NCBI RefSeq assembly: GCF_009674765.1
Contig: NZ_WKKF01000001.1
Location: forward strand, 992,001 to 1,056,000
DNA from: Metabacillus idriensis
GTDB taxonomy: Bacteria > Bacillota > Bacilli > Bacillales > Bacillaceae
Reading direction: 5' to 3'
DNA: 64,000 nucleotides
In this document: positions 15,879-25,000 of the stretch, one piece after another
Layout: the number at the start of each line of letters is the position of its first letter
Numbering within the stretch: position 1 is the stretch's first letter
Notes under the pieces: generated by a model
What the model was told of the DNA's origin: nothing
What the model saw: the letters and a program-made list of their open reading frames with translations, nothing else
The model's database searches: none
Position numbers and translations under genes: made by a program

Positions 15879-16418
15879 TATCCATTCCTCTCTCAGCATG
15901 CCCATCTTGATAGAATCGTAATAGACACCTTTATAAAGTCTGCACTTGCGGATTCTGCCTTCTTCTTTCATTCCTGTTTTTTCAGCCACTCTGATCATTC
16001 TGGAGTTCCCGGACCATGTCGTTAAACCGATGCGAAAAAGCTTGTATTTTTCAAATAAGTGCTGAATCCAAAGGTTCAAAGCTTCCGTTCCTATTCCGCT
16101 GTGCCAATTTGCAGGCTCATAGATGACAATGCCAACTTCAAGCCATTTCGATGGCTGATGCTCCCAGTAGTATGTGACCATCCCGATCAGCCGCTGATCA
16201 GCATATATATAAAGTCTGTTTGGATTAGGATCTTTGATTTCTTTCTTTTTTTGTTTCTCGAAATCTTTTCTTGTCATAATGCCTAATGGGAAATAAGGAG
16301 CATCCCATTTTTTCCATTCCGGCTCTGCCTCGCCGTATACGAAATGAAATAATTTAGGGATATCATCTGTATTTAATTGTTTTAAAGTTACTCTTTCACC
16401 ATGAAGCATATATTTCAT
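15867..16418 (-). CDS. GNAT acetyltransferase, RimJ/RimL type
   Basis: 183 aa; the start ATG at 16418 follows AAGGAG closely, and an internal ATG three codons on is an alternative. N-terminal GERVTLKQLNTDDI and the acetyl-CoA segment HSGIGTEALNLWI are typical of RimJ/RimL and spermidine-acetyltransferase relatives. The C-terminus has GMKEEGRIRKCRLYKGVYYDSI, the usual final strand pair. Substrate unknown. The last codon and stop overlap the edge of a family B repeat. Confidence 0.87.
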   Translation of the reverse strand: MKYMLHGERVTLKQLNTDDIPKLFHFVYGEAEPEWKKWDAPYFPLGIMTRKDFEKQKKKEIKDPNPNRLYIYADQRLIGMVTYYWEHQPSKWLEVGIVIYEPANWHSGIGTEALNLWIQHLFEKYKLFRIGLTTWSGNSRMIRVAEKTGMKEEGRIRKCRLYKGVYYDSIKMGMLREEWISRH

Positions 16419-16657
16419 CCAACTCCTTTCTTAAAAAATTCTCCTCCTTTAGTTGGATTCCTTTTCCTTAGCAAGGATATTTTGTAAAAATTACATTCAA
16501 TCTGTAAATATGGAAGATGAATGAAAATCAGCCCTTAATAACAACTTTATCCTCCGAAAAATTAATAGTTGAACTTCTTCTAAAACCTTTTATACCTTAA
16601 AACTTGATGGCAGACGAAAATTGGCCGTAAATAGTAAATAGTTTTTGTGATTCTTAT

Positions 16658-16672
16658 TGATAATTATTATTA
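16658..16672. promoter_or_regulatory. PerR/Fur-type operator upstream of zosA
   Basis: TGATAAT-T-ATTATTA is a 7-1-7 inverted repeat matching the PerR (TTATAATNATTATAA) and Fur (TGATAATNATTATCA) boxes with only one or two differences. It lies about 25 bp upstream of the -35 element of zosA. A second weaker AT-rich match lies at about 16676-16694. B. subtilis zosA is a PerR target, so PerR is the favoured regulator. Confidence 0.72.
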
Positions 16673-16696
16673 AATAGAAATAATAATAATTTTTAT

Positions 16697-16724
16697 TTGA
16701 GTTTTGCGTACATTTTGGTATAAT
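16697..16724 (+). promoter_or_regulatory. SigA promoter of zosA
   Basis: TTGAGT, a 16-nt spacer and a perfect TATAAT. Transcription should begin near 16731, leaving a leader of about 115 nt. Confidence 0.75.
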
Positions 16725-16761
16725 GAGACATATACTGATTCGACATAGCGGATATATGGGG

Positions 16762-16795
16762 ATTTGCTGCTGGTCATCAGCAGCATTTATCTTTT
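16762..16795 (+). other. hairpin in the zosA leader
   Basis: GCTGCTG pairs with CAGCAGC around GTCAT, followed by a T-rich tail ATTTATCTTTTT. It looks like an attenuator-like terminator between promoter and start codon. The remaining gap 16419-16657 holds no gene that I can see. Confidence 0.45.
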
Positions 16796-16844
16796 TCATA
16801 AGCTTATTGAAGATGATTATTTTTCTCAATTAGGGAGGTATACA

Positions 16845-18755
16845 ATGCTTGTAAATGAAAATGCTTTTCATCAGGCAGATGATGAGAATACAAAATTTGA
16901 TAGACTAAAAGAATACGGGGAACTAATTGCAGCCATCCTCTCTGGAATTCTGATTTTAATAGGGTGGGCCATTCAAACGAATCAGGGGGACTCGCCTGCA
17001 GCTGTCGCTTTATTTATAACTGCCTTTTTAATCGGCGGATATGCGAAAGCAAAAGAGGGAATTGAAGAAACACTTGAAGAGAGAAAGCTGAATGTTGAAT
17101 TGCTGATGGTTTTTGCAGCCGTTGGTTCAGGAATTATTGGATACTGGATTGAAGGGGCAATTTTAATCTTTATTTTTGCATTAAGCGGGGCGCTTGAAAC
17201 CTTTACATTGAACAAAAGCAAGCGTGAGCTTTCTGCGCTGATGGAGCTGCAGCCGGAGGAAGCTTCCTTGCTTAAGGACGGCAAAGAAACAAAAGTTCAT
17301 GTGTCTGCTCTTGAAATTGGAGATTTGATCGCTGTAAGACCAGGGGAGCGAATCCCGACAGACGGGGTAGTAGCGTCAGGAACGACCAGTATTGACCAGG
17401 CGGCCATAACAGGTGAATCCATTCCTGTGGAGAAAAAGACGGATGAACTGGTTTTTGCAGGTACTGTTAATATAAATGGCTCAATTACAGTTAAAGTAAC
17501 AAAAAACAGCGATGAAACTCTTTTCCAGAAAATCATCAAGCTTGTTCAATCTGCTCAGTCTGAAAAGTCGCCTTCCCAGCAGTTTATCGAACGATTTGAA
17601 GGCACTTATGTTAAAGGGGTATTGATTGCAGTTGCCCTGATGATGGTTTTGCCGCACTATCTGCTTGGCTGGAGCTTCAATGAGAGCTTCTACCGGGCGA
17701 TGGTTCTGATGGTTGTGGCATCACCATGTGCATTGGTCGCATCGATTACGCCTGCAACTCTGTCAGCCATCTCTAATGGGGCAAGAAACGGCCTGTTATT
17801 CAAAGGCGGAGTACACTTAGAGAGATTAAGCAAGCTGAAGGTGATCGCTTTTGACAAAACAGGCACACTTACAAAAGGGGAGCCTGTGGTGACAGATGTG
17901 AAAATCAGCGGAAATGCAGATGAAATGGACGTTTTCAAAGCGGTGCTGTCGATTGAAAAGCAATCCAATCATCCGCTTGCAAAGGCAATTACAGGCTATA
18001 TTGAAAAGAAATATCCTGCTCTTGATCCAGAAATGCTTGATGTACAAGAGCAATCCGGTTTTGGCGTAACGGCCGAATGGAAGGGCGAAATGTGGAGTGT
18101 CGGCAAGCCTGTTGCGGAAAATAACGAAGAGAACATGATGACGGCTTTTGGGTTAGAGAAAGCAGAAGAGGGAAAAACCATTGTCTATGTGAAAAATGAT
18201 AGCGGAATCGCGGCTGTTCTTTGTCTTCAGGATGTACTGAGAGACGATGCCGTTCAAGCGATTGATGAGCTGAAACATGCTGGAATTCATACAGTGATGC
18301 TGACAGGAGATAATGAGTCCACAGCACAATCTGTTGCAAATGCAGCAAAAGTAGACCAATTTATTGCGGAATGCCTGCCTGATGATAAGGTGGCAGAAGT
18401 GAAGAAGCTTGGGAAGAAGTACGGACATACAGCCATGATCGGAGACGGCATAAATGATGCTCCTGCCCTGGCTGCTGCAAGTGTAGGTATTGCCATGGGC
18501 GAAGGGACGGATGTTGCTCTTGAAACGGCCGATGTTGTCCTGATGAAAAATGATCTGACGAAACTGAAAAAAGCGATTGAGGTTTCACGGAAAATGGATA
18601 AAATCATCAAACAGAATATTGTTTTTTCAATGTCAGTCATTGCCCTGCTGATCTGTTCGAATTTCCTGCAGGTGCTTGATTTGCCGCTTGGAGTCATCGG
18701 GCACGAAGGAAGCACAATTCTTGTTATTTTAAATGGACTGCGGTTATTAAGATAA
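16845..18755 (+). CDS. zosA: zinc-transporting P1B-type ATPase ZosA
   Basis: 636 aa, ATG after TTAGGGAGG; the longer upstream frame runs into the leader hairpin. P-type ATPase landmarks: TGES in the actuator domain, the membrane SPC motif (Cys near residue 295), the phosphorylation site DKTGTLT (Asp near 337), SNHPLA (the HP motif), and GDGINDAPAL. There is no N-terminal CxxC metal domain, and the length matches B. subtilis ZosA (637 aa). ZosA takes up zinc under peroxide stress under PerR control, which the box at 16658 supports. The usual neighbour stoA is missing. Cation direction is inferred from orthology. Confidence 0.93.
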   Translation: MLVNENAFHQADDENTKFDRLKEYGELIAAILSGILILIGWAIQTNQGDSPAAVALFITAFLIGGYAKAKEGIEETLEERKLNVELLMVFAAVGSGIIGYWIEGAILIFIFALSGALETFTLNKSKRELSALMELQPEEASLLKDGKETKVHVSALEIGDLIAVRPGERIPTDGVVASGTTSIDQAAITGESIPVEKKTDELVFAGTVNINGSITVKVTKNSDETLFQKIIKLVQSAQSEKSPSQQFIERFEGTYVKGVLIAVALMMVLPHYLLGWSFNESFYRAMVLMVVASPCALVASITPATLSAISNGARNGLLFKGGVHLERLSKLKVIAFDKTGTLTKGEPVVTDVKISGNADEMDVFKAVLSIEKQSNHPLAKAITGYIEKKYPALDPEMLDVQEQSGFGVTAEWKGEMWSVGKPVAENNEENMMTAFGLEKAEEGKTIVYVKNDSGIAAVLCLQDVLRDDAVQAIDELKHAGIHTVMLTGDNESTAQSVANAAKVDQFIAECLPDDKVAEVKKLGKKYGHTAMIGDGINDAPALAAASVGIAMGEGTDVALETADVVLMKNDLTKLKKAIEVSRKMDKIIKQNIVFSMSVIALLICSNFLQVLDLPLGVIGHEGSTILVILNGLRLLR

Positions 18756-18813
18756 AAAAATGAGACTTGGACGAACGATAATCTCCTGAATGAAAGCCGA
18801 ACCATTAAAAGAA

Positions 18814-19033
18814 AGAGCTATTTTCGCATAAATTGTTGTTTTTCATGCTAAATAATGTCCGTTCCTTGCAGCGAGAGGAACTTGCTTTCCGCGGGGAGCA
18901 TGGGAGCCTACTCGGCGTTGCCTGTTGGTCTCCCACTTTGCTCTATTTCCCGCAGGAGTCAAGTTTATCCGCTGCAATCCACTTAAGGTTTCAAACATTT
19001 AGTCCTGTAGCAACAATATTTATGAAAAGAGCC
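18814..19033. repeat. repeat family A, long copy 1
   Basis: About 220 bp beginning AGAGCTATTTTCGCATA and ending TATGAAAAGAGCC, i.e. imperfect terminal inverted repeats. The internal GC-rich arms include GAGGAACTTGCTTTCCGC and CGCAGGAGTCAAG. The same structure recurs at 33586-33790 (long) and, without the central part, at 24811-24934 and 44386-44503. No credible coding sequence is inside. MITE-like. Confidence 0.8.
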
Positions 19034-19106
19034 AAAGAAAAAAATCCGAACTAAAACGAAATTCAAGTTGGAATTTCACATAATAGTTCGGATTTTTCTT
19101 TGGCTG
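19030..19106. terminator. long inverted repeat / bidirectional terminator
   Basis: About 22-24 bp arms (AGCCAAAGAAAA...TCCGAACTA against its complement at 19084-19105) enclose a second stem GAAATTC/GAATTTC. An outer pair of short arms, ATGAGACTTGGAC at about 18760 and GTCCCAGCCTCAT at about 19117, flanks the whole interval 18756-19133. Confidence 0.7.
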
Positions 19107-19133
19107 AAAACCATTTGTCCCAGCCTCATTTTT

Positions 19134-19337
19134 CTATGTCGTTCTTTCTCCCGTTGATTCATCATCAGGTCTTTTGCTCACGATTACATAAGCTGCAGCA
19201 ATACAAATGAAGCCTATGATCCACCCGATCAGGGAGCTATAGTAAAACCAATCTGTTAATTGAATAAAAATAAAAGGTGATGCAAAACCGATAATACATA
19301 AGATGAGGACTATATTTCGTTTCATCAACTTCAGCAA
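19134..19337 (-). CDS. small two-helix membrane protein
   Basis: About 67 aa from the TTG at 19337, which lies 9 nt after AAGGAG; alternatives are the ATG at 19346 (too close to the AAGGAG) and the ATG at 19325 (too far). Two hydrophobic helices (IVLILCIIGFASPFIF and SLIGWIIGFICIAAAYVIV) are joined by a short loop, with a charged tail KRPDDESTGERTT. Family not recognised; a small integral membrane protein of unknown role. Confidence 0.62.
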   Translation of the reverse strand: MLKLMKRNIVLILCIIGFASPFIFIQLTDWFYYSSLIGWIIGFICIAAAYVIVSKRPDDESTGERTT

Positions 19338-19476
19338 GAGTAACATCTCCTTAACTAGGTAAAGAACAGATTCCCACATTCATTATACATAAAAAGAAAA
19401 CACATTGAAAATCAAGATTTCCTTTTTTGGAAAAAAGTGCAGTTGGGATGAAAATGAAGGCATATCTCACGGAAGG

Positions 19477-19507
19477 AGGGCATCAGCTCTTCATGCTGAT
19501 GCCCTCT
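19477..19507. terminator. hairpin downstream of the fatty acid transporter
   Basis: GAGGGCATCAGC pairs with GCTGATGCCCTC. The T run is weak on the minus strand, so termination may be partial. Confidence 0.6.
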
Positions 19508-19513
19508 GCCGCT

Positions 19514-20836
19514 TTATAAGAAGAAGAACCCAAGAGAAATGATGACCCCGCTAATCAGCAGGATAAATACACAATACCCCATAATATCTTTCGCTTTCAG
19601 ACCTGCTATGGCCAAAGCAGGCAAAGCCCAGAATGGCTGGATCATGTTTGTCCAGGCATCTCCCCATGCTACTGCCATGGCTGTTTTTGCCATAGGAACG
19701 TCAAGTGCTTTAGCAGCCTCGAGCATGACAGGCGCCTGAACAGCCCATTGCCCGCCGCCCGACGGAACGAATATATTTACGATTCCTGCACTCCAAAAAG
19801 TGAACACCGGAAACGTCTGCTGATTGGAAATGGATACAAAACCTTCTGAAATGACAGCCGCTAGCCCTGATGTGACCATCATTCCCATGATTCCTGCATA
19901 AAAAGGGAATTGAATGATGATTCCTGATGCCCCTTTTATCGCTTCTGTAACAGCATTTAAAAAATTCCTTGGTGTTCCGTGAAAGAGGATTCCCAAAAAT
20001 AAAAATAAAAAATTCACCACATCTAAGTTCAGCTTAAATCCATTGCTCATAAAATAGGATATAAGAAAGATAAGTCCCATGACGCCGATTAATAGAGAAA
20101 TGATTCTGCTGTTTTCAAGACGGTCGGCAGGAGTAAGTGCTTCTTTTTCAAGAGTGGCTGCTTCCATCCGCGGATCTCTCAGCAGTTCAGGATTAACGGT
20201 AACGGTCTCTTCTTTTCTTGGCATCATCAAGCGGTTGACGATCGGCAAGGTGATGAAGAGCACGCCGACAATGATCAAGTTGAACGGTGCGAAAATCGTT
20301 TCGCTGGTCGGAATAAGACCAATCATATCCTGTGCAAAATGACCTTCTGTCGCAATTGTAAGCGGTACGGAGCCTGAGATTCCGCCATGCCAGATGACAA
20401 ATCCGCTGTAGGCGCTGGCAATCAGAAGACGGTAATCAAGGTTCTCGATTTTTTTGGCTAATTCCTTGGCATACAATGCGCCGATGACAAGCCCAAAGCC
20501 CCAGTTAATAAAGCTTGCAAGCATCGAAACAATGGTAACGTAAATGATTGCCTGGCCAGGTGTTTTAGCAGCATCCGCAAGAGCGCTTAATCCCTTTTTG
20601 AAGAGCGGGCTGCTTGCAAGAACATGTCCTGTCACCAGAACGAGCACCATCTGCATGGCGAAGCTGAGAAGTCCCCAGAAGCCGCCGCCCCAGTACTCCA
20701 CCATTTGAAGAGGTGAGGAAGGGGTGAATATGAGCCCCAGCGCAAAGACGACGAATGTTAGGATGATGACAAACAAGTATGGATCAGGCAAATAACGCTG
20801 CATAATCCTGTTCGAAAAAGAAATCACTGCTTTCAA
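19514..20836 (-). CDS. short-chain fatty acid transporter (AtoE family)
   Basis: 440 aa from the TTG at 20836, with TTGGAGGG 7 nt upstream. This gives an N-terminus equivalent to AtoE (RYLPDPYLF near residue 15). A second in-frame TTG at 20884 also has an AAAGGAG site and would add 16 residues. About ten to twelve membrane helices. Conserved segments: LVTGHVLASS, INWGFGLVIGA, the HGGISGS loop, and FVPSGGGQWAVQAP. The family imports acetoacetate/butyrate-type short-chain acids. No ato catabolic genes are next to it. Confidence 0.9.
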   Translation of the reverse strand: MKAVISFSNRIMQRYLPDPYLFVIILTFVVFALGLIFTPSSPLQMVEYWGGGFWGLLSFAMQMVLVLVTGHVLASSPLFKKGLSALADAAKTPGQAIIYVTIVSMLASFINWGFGLVIGALYAKELAKKIENLDYRLLIASAYSGFVIWHGGISGSVPLTIATEGHFAQDMIGLIPTSETIFAPFNLIIVGVLFITLPIVNRLMMPRKEETVTVNPELLRDPRMEAATLEKEALTPADRLENSRIISLLIGVMGLIFLISYFMSNGFKLNLDVVNFLFLFLGILFHGTPRNFLNAVTEAIKGASGIIIQFPFYAGIMGMMVTSGLAAVISEGFVSISNQQTFPVFTFWSAGIVNIFVPSGGGQWAVQAPVMLEAAKALDVPMAKTAMAVAWGDAWTNMIQPFWALPALAIAGLKAKDIMGYCVFILLISGVIISLGFFFL

Positions 20837-20986
20837 GCTGCTTCCCTCCAATATAGTTATTTCTCTAAATGTATTCGCTTTCAAGAGGGAATCTCCTTTT
20901 TTATACCTGATATTAGAAATTGCCTATATGAATAAGTAAAAAAATGTTAAAATGATATTGGATTTACAGTTATTAGAGGAAGTTAG

Positions 20987-23146
20987 GTGATCGTGTTGAG
21001 CAAACTCATTCCGCTGGGGTACCTCAGTGCCATTATTTTTATTTTATCGGGCATTCTTTATTTTTTTGCATCCAACTGGAGCGGTTTTGAACGATTGGAA
21101 AAGGTAGCTCTTGCAATCGGGATGATGGTTTTATTTTACGCGGCAAGCTTTATGAGCGGAAAGATTTTGTCCAACCGGGAGGATCTGCCGAAGTGGCTGC
21201 TTGTCGGCGGCGCTGTCTCGTTTGGCGCTGCAGCTGCATTGATCGGCCAGATCTATAACTCGCATGCAGACAGCTATCTTTTATTTTTCATCTGGATGGT
21301 GCCTTCCATTGCACATGCCTTTATTACGCGCTATCAGCCGTTTGCCATCCTGAGCTATGGGTTATTGCTGCTTACGTACTGGTTTTACATGTTTCCGGCA
21401 AGTGTCTCAATCAATCGCTCTGATTTTGAAGAATGGCTGATTTATGTCGGAATGGTCTTACTGAATGCAATGGTATTTGGCTTAGCCTATTTTTTAAAGC
21501 TAAAACCGCTGCAATATGCATCTTTTACTGTCGTTCATCTCTTTTTGATCATCATGTCATTTTACGATGTGTTTGAACCGTATAGCTCCTGGATGAACAT
21601 CGTTTATTTGGCAGTCATTACAATCAGCTATATCCTATTCATGAAAAAAGACAGTCAGCATACGCTGACCATTATTACGTTTGTTATGCTGGGGGTTTTT
21701 GCTCTCTCCAAATATGCCGAAGTCAGTATAAGGCTGGCAGACAAAATCGGACCATACAGCTTTTATTTATTTTCCATCTTCGGGACACTGCTCTTTTTGG
21801 GAGGGGGCATTTACCTTGCCGTACGTGTAACTAGAAGAGCACCGGATGACTCGCTTACGTATAAAGTGTTTAAAAACATTTTAATTGTGATCATAACCTT
21901 TACTTCATCTCTATTGCTTTCGTTCAGCCTTGGCGGATTATTGTTTCTGATCTTTCAATCGGAATATAGCCTGGCTGTGTTCAGTCTTCTTCTCATCGGC
22001 ACAGCTGTTTTTTGGAAAAAGCTATATGCGGCTGCAAGGTACACGTTATTCATTACAGGGATTTTAACAGCATTAGGTGTTCTTTTCATGCTTAATGCAG
22101 GCGCAGCAATTCTCTTTATTGCGGTCAGCCTGGTGATTATCCTGATTGAGCGGGAAAAGTTTCTCCAGTTTCTTGCCTATACTTTTATGCTTGCATGCTT
22201 CATCAGTCTGTTTTCTGTGCACCTTCAATGGATGGAGTATTTCCGCCTCGTCTTAGCGGTTTTAGCGATCGCGCAATTTTTGATGCTGCTAGTTCCGGTT
22301 GACAGAGTGAGACAGCTCAGCAGCTTTTGTGTCTTTTACGGCTTTTTGCTTCTTTATCCGGCCGCTTTTTGGGGAACGGACTGGAAGGAAACGCTTCTCT
22401 ATCAGATTCTGTATTTCGGACTGAATGCAGCCATGCTTGCCCTCTATCATAATAGAGAGGTCCTTGTTAAGAGAAACATCACCTGGACGTTTTTTATTCT
22501 ATTTTTCATCGGACTTTATTACGATTTTGCCTGGAAGCTGCTACATAAATCGCTGACCTTCCTGCTGCTTGGTCTGGTGATCTTTGCAGCAGTCAGATTT
22601 TTTGATAAAGAAAAGCCTGCTGGAATAACTATTTTTACAAACAGAACTTGGGCTATGATTGCAGGTGTTTTTATCCTGCAGCTTGCTTTTACAGGCTACC
22701 AGAGCTTTTCAAATGAACAGGCACTGGAGCAGGGAAAAGAAGTGGTGCTTGAACTGCAGCCGCTCGACCCAAGATCTATGCTGCAGGGAGATTATGTACA
22801 GCTGCAATATGAGGCTGGCCGATTTAAGCCGGCAGATGACATTAAAAGCGGAACTGTCATCACCGTTAAGCTGAAAAAAAACAGCAATGGCATTTACAGG
22901 CCAACCGGAGAAACGGCTGAAGGGAGAGCTGGGGACGTATTTAAAAAGCCTCAAGCGGACGAAGCCTATTTGACAGGTAAATATAACGGCTATGACGGGC
23001 TTATCTTCGGAATTGAATCTTTCTTTGTTGAAGAGGGAACAGGTATGGAACTTGAACGAACGGCTAAATATGCAAAAGTGATTGTTTCGGATGAAGGCAA
23101 TGCCCTGCTTGTAGATGTGAAAAGAGATATATCTTCACTCAAATAA
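20987..23146 (+). CDS. DUF2157 membrane protein with C-terminal GDYXXLXY domain
   Basis: 719 aa from the GTG at 20987 (AGAGGAAG upstream). About 18 hydrophobic segments fill the first 560 residues, starting with the DUF2157-like YLSAIIFILSGILYFFASNW. A periplasm-facing C-terminal domain carries LDPRSMLQGDYVQLQYE, the GDYXXLXY signature, and ends with short strands. The function is unknown. In many bacteria the two parts are separate adjacent genes, so this is a fused form. Monocistronic with its own terminator. Confidence 0.85.
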   Translation: MIVLSKLIPLGYLSAIIFILSGILYFFASNWSGFERLEKVALAIGMMVLFYAASFMSGKILSNREDLPKWLLVGGAVSFGAAAALIGQIYNSHADSYLLFFIWMVPSIAHAFITRYQPFAILSYGLLLLTYWFYMFPASVSINRSDFEEWLIYVGMVLLNAMVFGLAYFLKLKPLQYASFTVVHLFLIIMSFYDVFEPYSSWMNIVYLAVITISYILFMKKDSQHTLTIITFVMLGVFALSKYAEVSIRLADKIGPYSFYLFSIFGTLLFLGGGIYLAVRVTRRAPDDSLTYKVFKNILIVIITFTSSLLLSFSLGGLLFLIFQSEYSLAVFSLLLIGTAVFWKKLYAAARYTLFITGILTALGVLFMLNAGAAILFIAVSLVIILIEREKFLQFLAYTFMLACFISLFSVHLQWMEYFRLVLAVLAIAQFLMLLVPVDRVRQLSSFCVFYGFLLLYPAAFWGTDWKETLLYQILYFGLNAAMLALYHNREVLVKRNITWTFFILFFIGLYYDFAWKLLHKSLTFLLLGLVIFAAVRFFDKEKPAGITIFTNRTWAMIAGVFILQLAFTGYQSFSNEQALEQGKEVVLELQPLDPRSMLQGDYVQLQYEAGRFKPADDIKSGTVITVKLKKNSNGIYRPTGETAEGRAGDVFKKPQADEAYLTGKYNGYDGLIFGIESFFVEEGTGMELERTAKYAKVIVSDEGNALLVDVKRDISSLK

Positions 23147-23180
23147 GAAAAAATCCATCCGTTACAGGATGGATTTTTTT
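23147..23180 (+). terminator. terminator of the DUF2157 gene
   Basis: AAAATCCATCC pairs with GGATGGATTTTTTT. Confidence 0.9.
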
Positions 23181-23201
23181 CTATGAACCTATAATCTTTT
23201 C

Positions 23202-23537
23202 CTAATTGGCATCATTAGCTAATTTCACGAGCATATGCGCAAGGAAATGTCTTTCTTCATCATTGCCGACTTTCCAGAGTTCATTTAATAGATTTTCTTC
23301 GCTGTTACGCGGTTCAACGTTATTAGCCAGATAGTTTGCCACTTTCTCAGCTCCTTTGGCAAGCATTTCATCGCTTAAACCTAAACGCTTTCCTGCTTCC
23401 ACTTTTTCCCCTAAATACGATTTGAACTCTTCGAAATCCCGAAGAATCGCTTCCATTTTCTCATTATTCATTGAATCTAGTTTCTTCTCAATCTTTTCTG
23501 TTTGAATGGATTCGTCTTTTACTTGATGGTTTGACAT
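23202..23537 (-). CDS. DUF3243 family protein (YmfJ-like)
   Basis: 111 aa from the ATG at 23537, with CAGGAGG 11 nt upstream; the preceding GTG at 23549 overlaps the ribosome binding site. The C-terminal 85 residues match DUF3243, with the LGEKVEAGKRLGLSDEML segment and the ending DEERHFLAHMLVKL. It has an extra charged N-terminal 25 residues. All-helical, soluble, function unknown. Confidence 0.85.
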   Translation of the reverse strand: MSNHQVKDESIQTEKIEKKLDSMNNEKMEAILRDFEEFKSYLGEKVEAGKRLGLSDEMLAKGAEKVANYLANNVEPRNSEENLLNELWKVGNDEERHFLAHMLVKLANDAN

Positions 23538-23635
23538 TTTTTCTTGCACCTCCTGATAAAGTTATTTGTTACATTCCCGGTAAGAATGAAGGTAAACCTT
23601 TCCAGAGAGTTGAATGTGCAAAAACTATAAAACTA

Positions 23636-24748
23636 TTAATGATAGATTCTGCCTTTCCAGCTGTAACCGCTTTTTTTGAAAGAAGCAATCATCGAGGAAT
23701 ACAGCAGGATAAGAAAAGCAGCTGCTGAAAATGAAACCGCAAAGGAAAGGCTGATTTTTTGCCCGCTGCGAAAATCGATAAATGCTTTTTGCAAGATAAT
23801 CAGCAATAGCGGAATAAAGGAGAAAAGCAGAAACTCTCCGGATATCAAGGACAAAATGCCGTAAGCGGCTAATAAAAGCGGGAAAATATAAAACACACTA
23901 TAAAAAAAGGTAAACATGATGACGATGAGGATTGAACGCCCAAATCCCGGGAAAATATTTTTCTTGAAGCCATCCCATACTTCTTTGTTGCTGTCATACA
24001 TATAGCACGTTACAAAGTCTGTGACATTTGCGAGCAGGACGCGATGATGATTCTTTTTGGCCGTTCTTGCAAGCGCAACATCATCTACGATGGAATCTTT
24101 AATGGCTGCATGGCCGCCGAATTGTTTGTAGGCTTTTTTTTCAAACATCATAAACGCACCGTGTGCAGCAGATGCTGAAACCATGGACGTGTAATTGGCA
24201 AAAAAGAGCGGAAGGTGAAAATAAATCAGAAAATGCTGCATAGGAACAAGCAGCTTCTCAAGCACATGATCCACTGGAAAGCGGGGAAAACCTGAAAGCA
24301 TGGCAGCTTTCTTCTCTTTCATAAGAGAAAGGGTGCTTTCTATCGTGTTTTTATGAACTCTTACATCAGCATCTAAAAATAAATAATAATCTCCATTTGC
24401 CATGTGGCTCAATTGATGACATGCATGGACTTTTCCTGACCAGCCTTTCGGAAGCTCTGTACCGGAACAGATGGTGAAACGGGGATCATGTTTTGTTTCG
24501 CAGAGGAGGATTTCTTTTGTCTGATCAGCGGATTGATCATCAAGCAGGATGAATTCCAAATTCGGATAGGTAAGCCCTATCAAAGATTGAGCCAGGCTTC
24601 GCGCATTGCGTTCTTCATTGCGCAGGGGAATAAGAATCGAAACAAGCGGTTTTTCATTAGAGCTGCGGTTTTTTAACTTAGGCATAAAAAAAGAATTGAA
24701 GACGGTCCATGCTAAAAGAAGAAGCAGGACCAATTGATAGATAAGCAT
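23636..24748 (-). CDS. family 2 glycosyltransferase, carotenoid-cluster type
   Basis: 370 aa; the ATG at 24748 sits 8 nt after AAGGAG (an ATG two codons earlier is too close). An N-terminal membrane anchor is followed by the GT-A fold: SILIPLRNEE near residue 38, LLDDQSAD, and the DxD motif FLDADVRV near residue 125. A region SIVDDVALA and three or four C-terminal membrane helices follow, ending SWKGRIYH. The layout is that of CrtQ-type glycosyltransferases and it lies next to carotenoid genes, so glycosylation of a C30 carotenoid acid is a reasonable guess. It is downstream of the crtP-like gene, separated by a family A repeat and a terminator. Confidence 0.8.
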   Translation of the reverse strand: MLIYQLVLLLLLAWTVFNSFFMPKLKNRSSNEKPLVSILIPLRNEERNARSLAQSLIGLTYPNLEFILLDDQSADQTKEILLCETKHDPRFTICSGTELPKGWSGKVHACHQLSHMANGDYYLFLDADVRVHKNTIESTLSLMKEKKAAMLSGFPRFPVDHVLEKLLVPMQHFLIYFHLPLFFANYTSMVSASAAHGAFMMFEKKAYKQFGGHAAIKDSIVDDVALARTAKKNHHRVLLANVTDFVTCYMYDSNKEVWDGFKKNIFPGFGRSILIVIMFTFFYSVFYIFPLLLAAYGILSLISGEFLLFSFIPLLLIILQKAFIDFRSGQKISLSFAVSFSAAAFLILLYSSMIASFKKSGYSWKGRIYH

Positions 24749-24770
24749 AGACATACTCCTTTATATAGAT

Positions 24771-24809
24771 TGAAAAAAGAAGGATAAGAGGCGATCTTAT
24801 CCTTCTTTT
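24771..24809. terminator. terminator between the crtP-like and glycosyltransferase genes
   Basis: AAGAAGGATAAGA pairs with TCTTATCCTTCTT; on the minus strand it is followed by TTTTC. Confidence 0.75.
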
Positions 24810-24810
24810 A

Positions 24811-24934
24811 AGTAGGCTGTTTTCGCATAGATTATTGTTTTCGATTATAAGTGTTGTCCGTTGCTTTCCGCTGCAATCCACTTATGGTTTTAAACATCTA
24901 GACTAAAAGCAACAAAGTTTACGAATAGAGCCTT
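24811..24934. repeat. repeat family A, short copy 2
   Basis: Begins TAGGCTGTTTTCGCATA and ends TTTACGAATAGAGCC. It lacks the GC-rich centre of the long copies but keeps GTCCGTTGCTTTCCGC and CAATCCACTTATGG. Confidence 0.75.
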
Positions 24935-25000
24935 TAAGTAATATGATTACTGAAATTCTGCGCATTAATGATAAGCTTCAGCGCTTACGCTTTTCTATCA

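Noticed and set aside
18833-19054. 73-codon frame in the zosA downstream region
   Set aside because: It lies entirely in a family A repeat, and the frame is not kept in the other copies.
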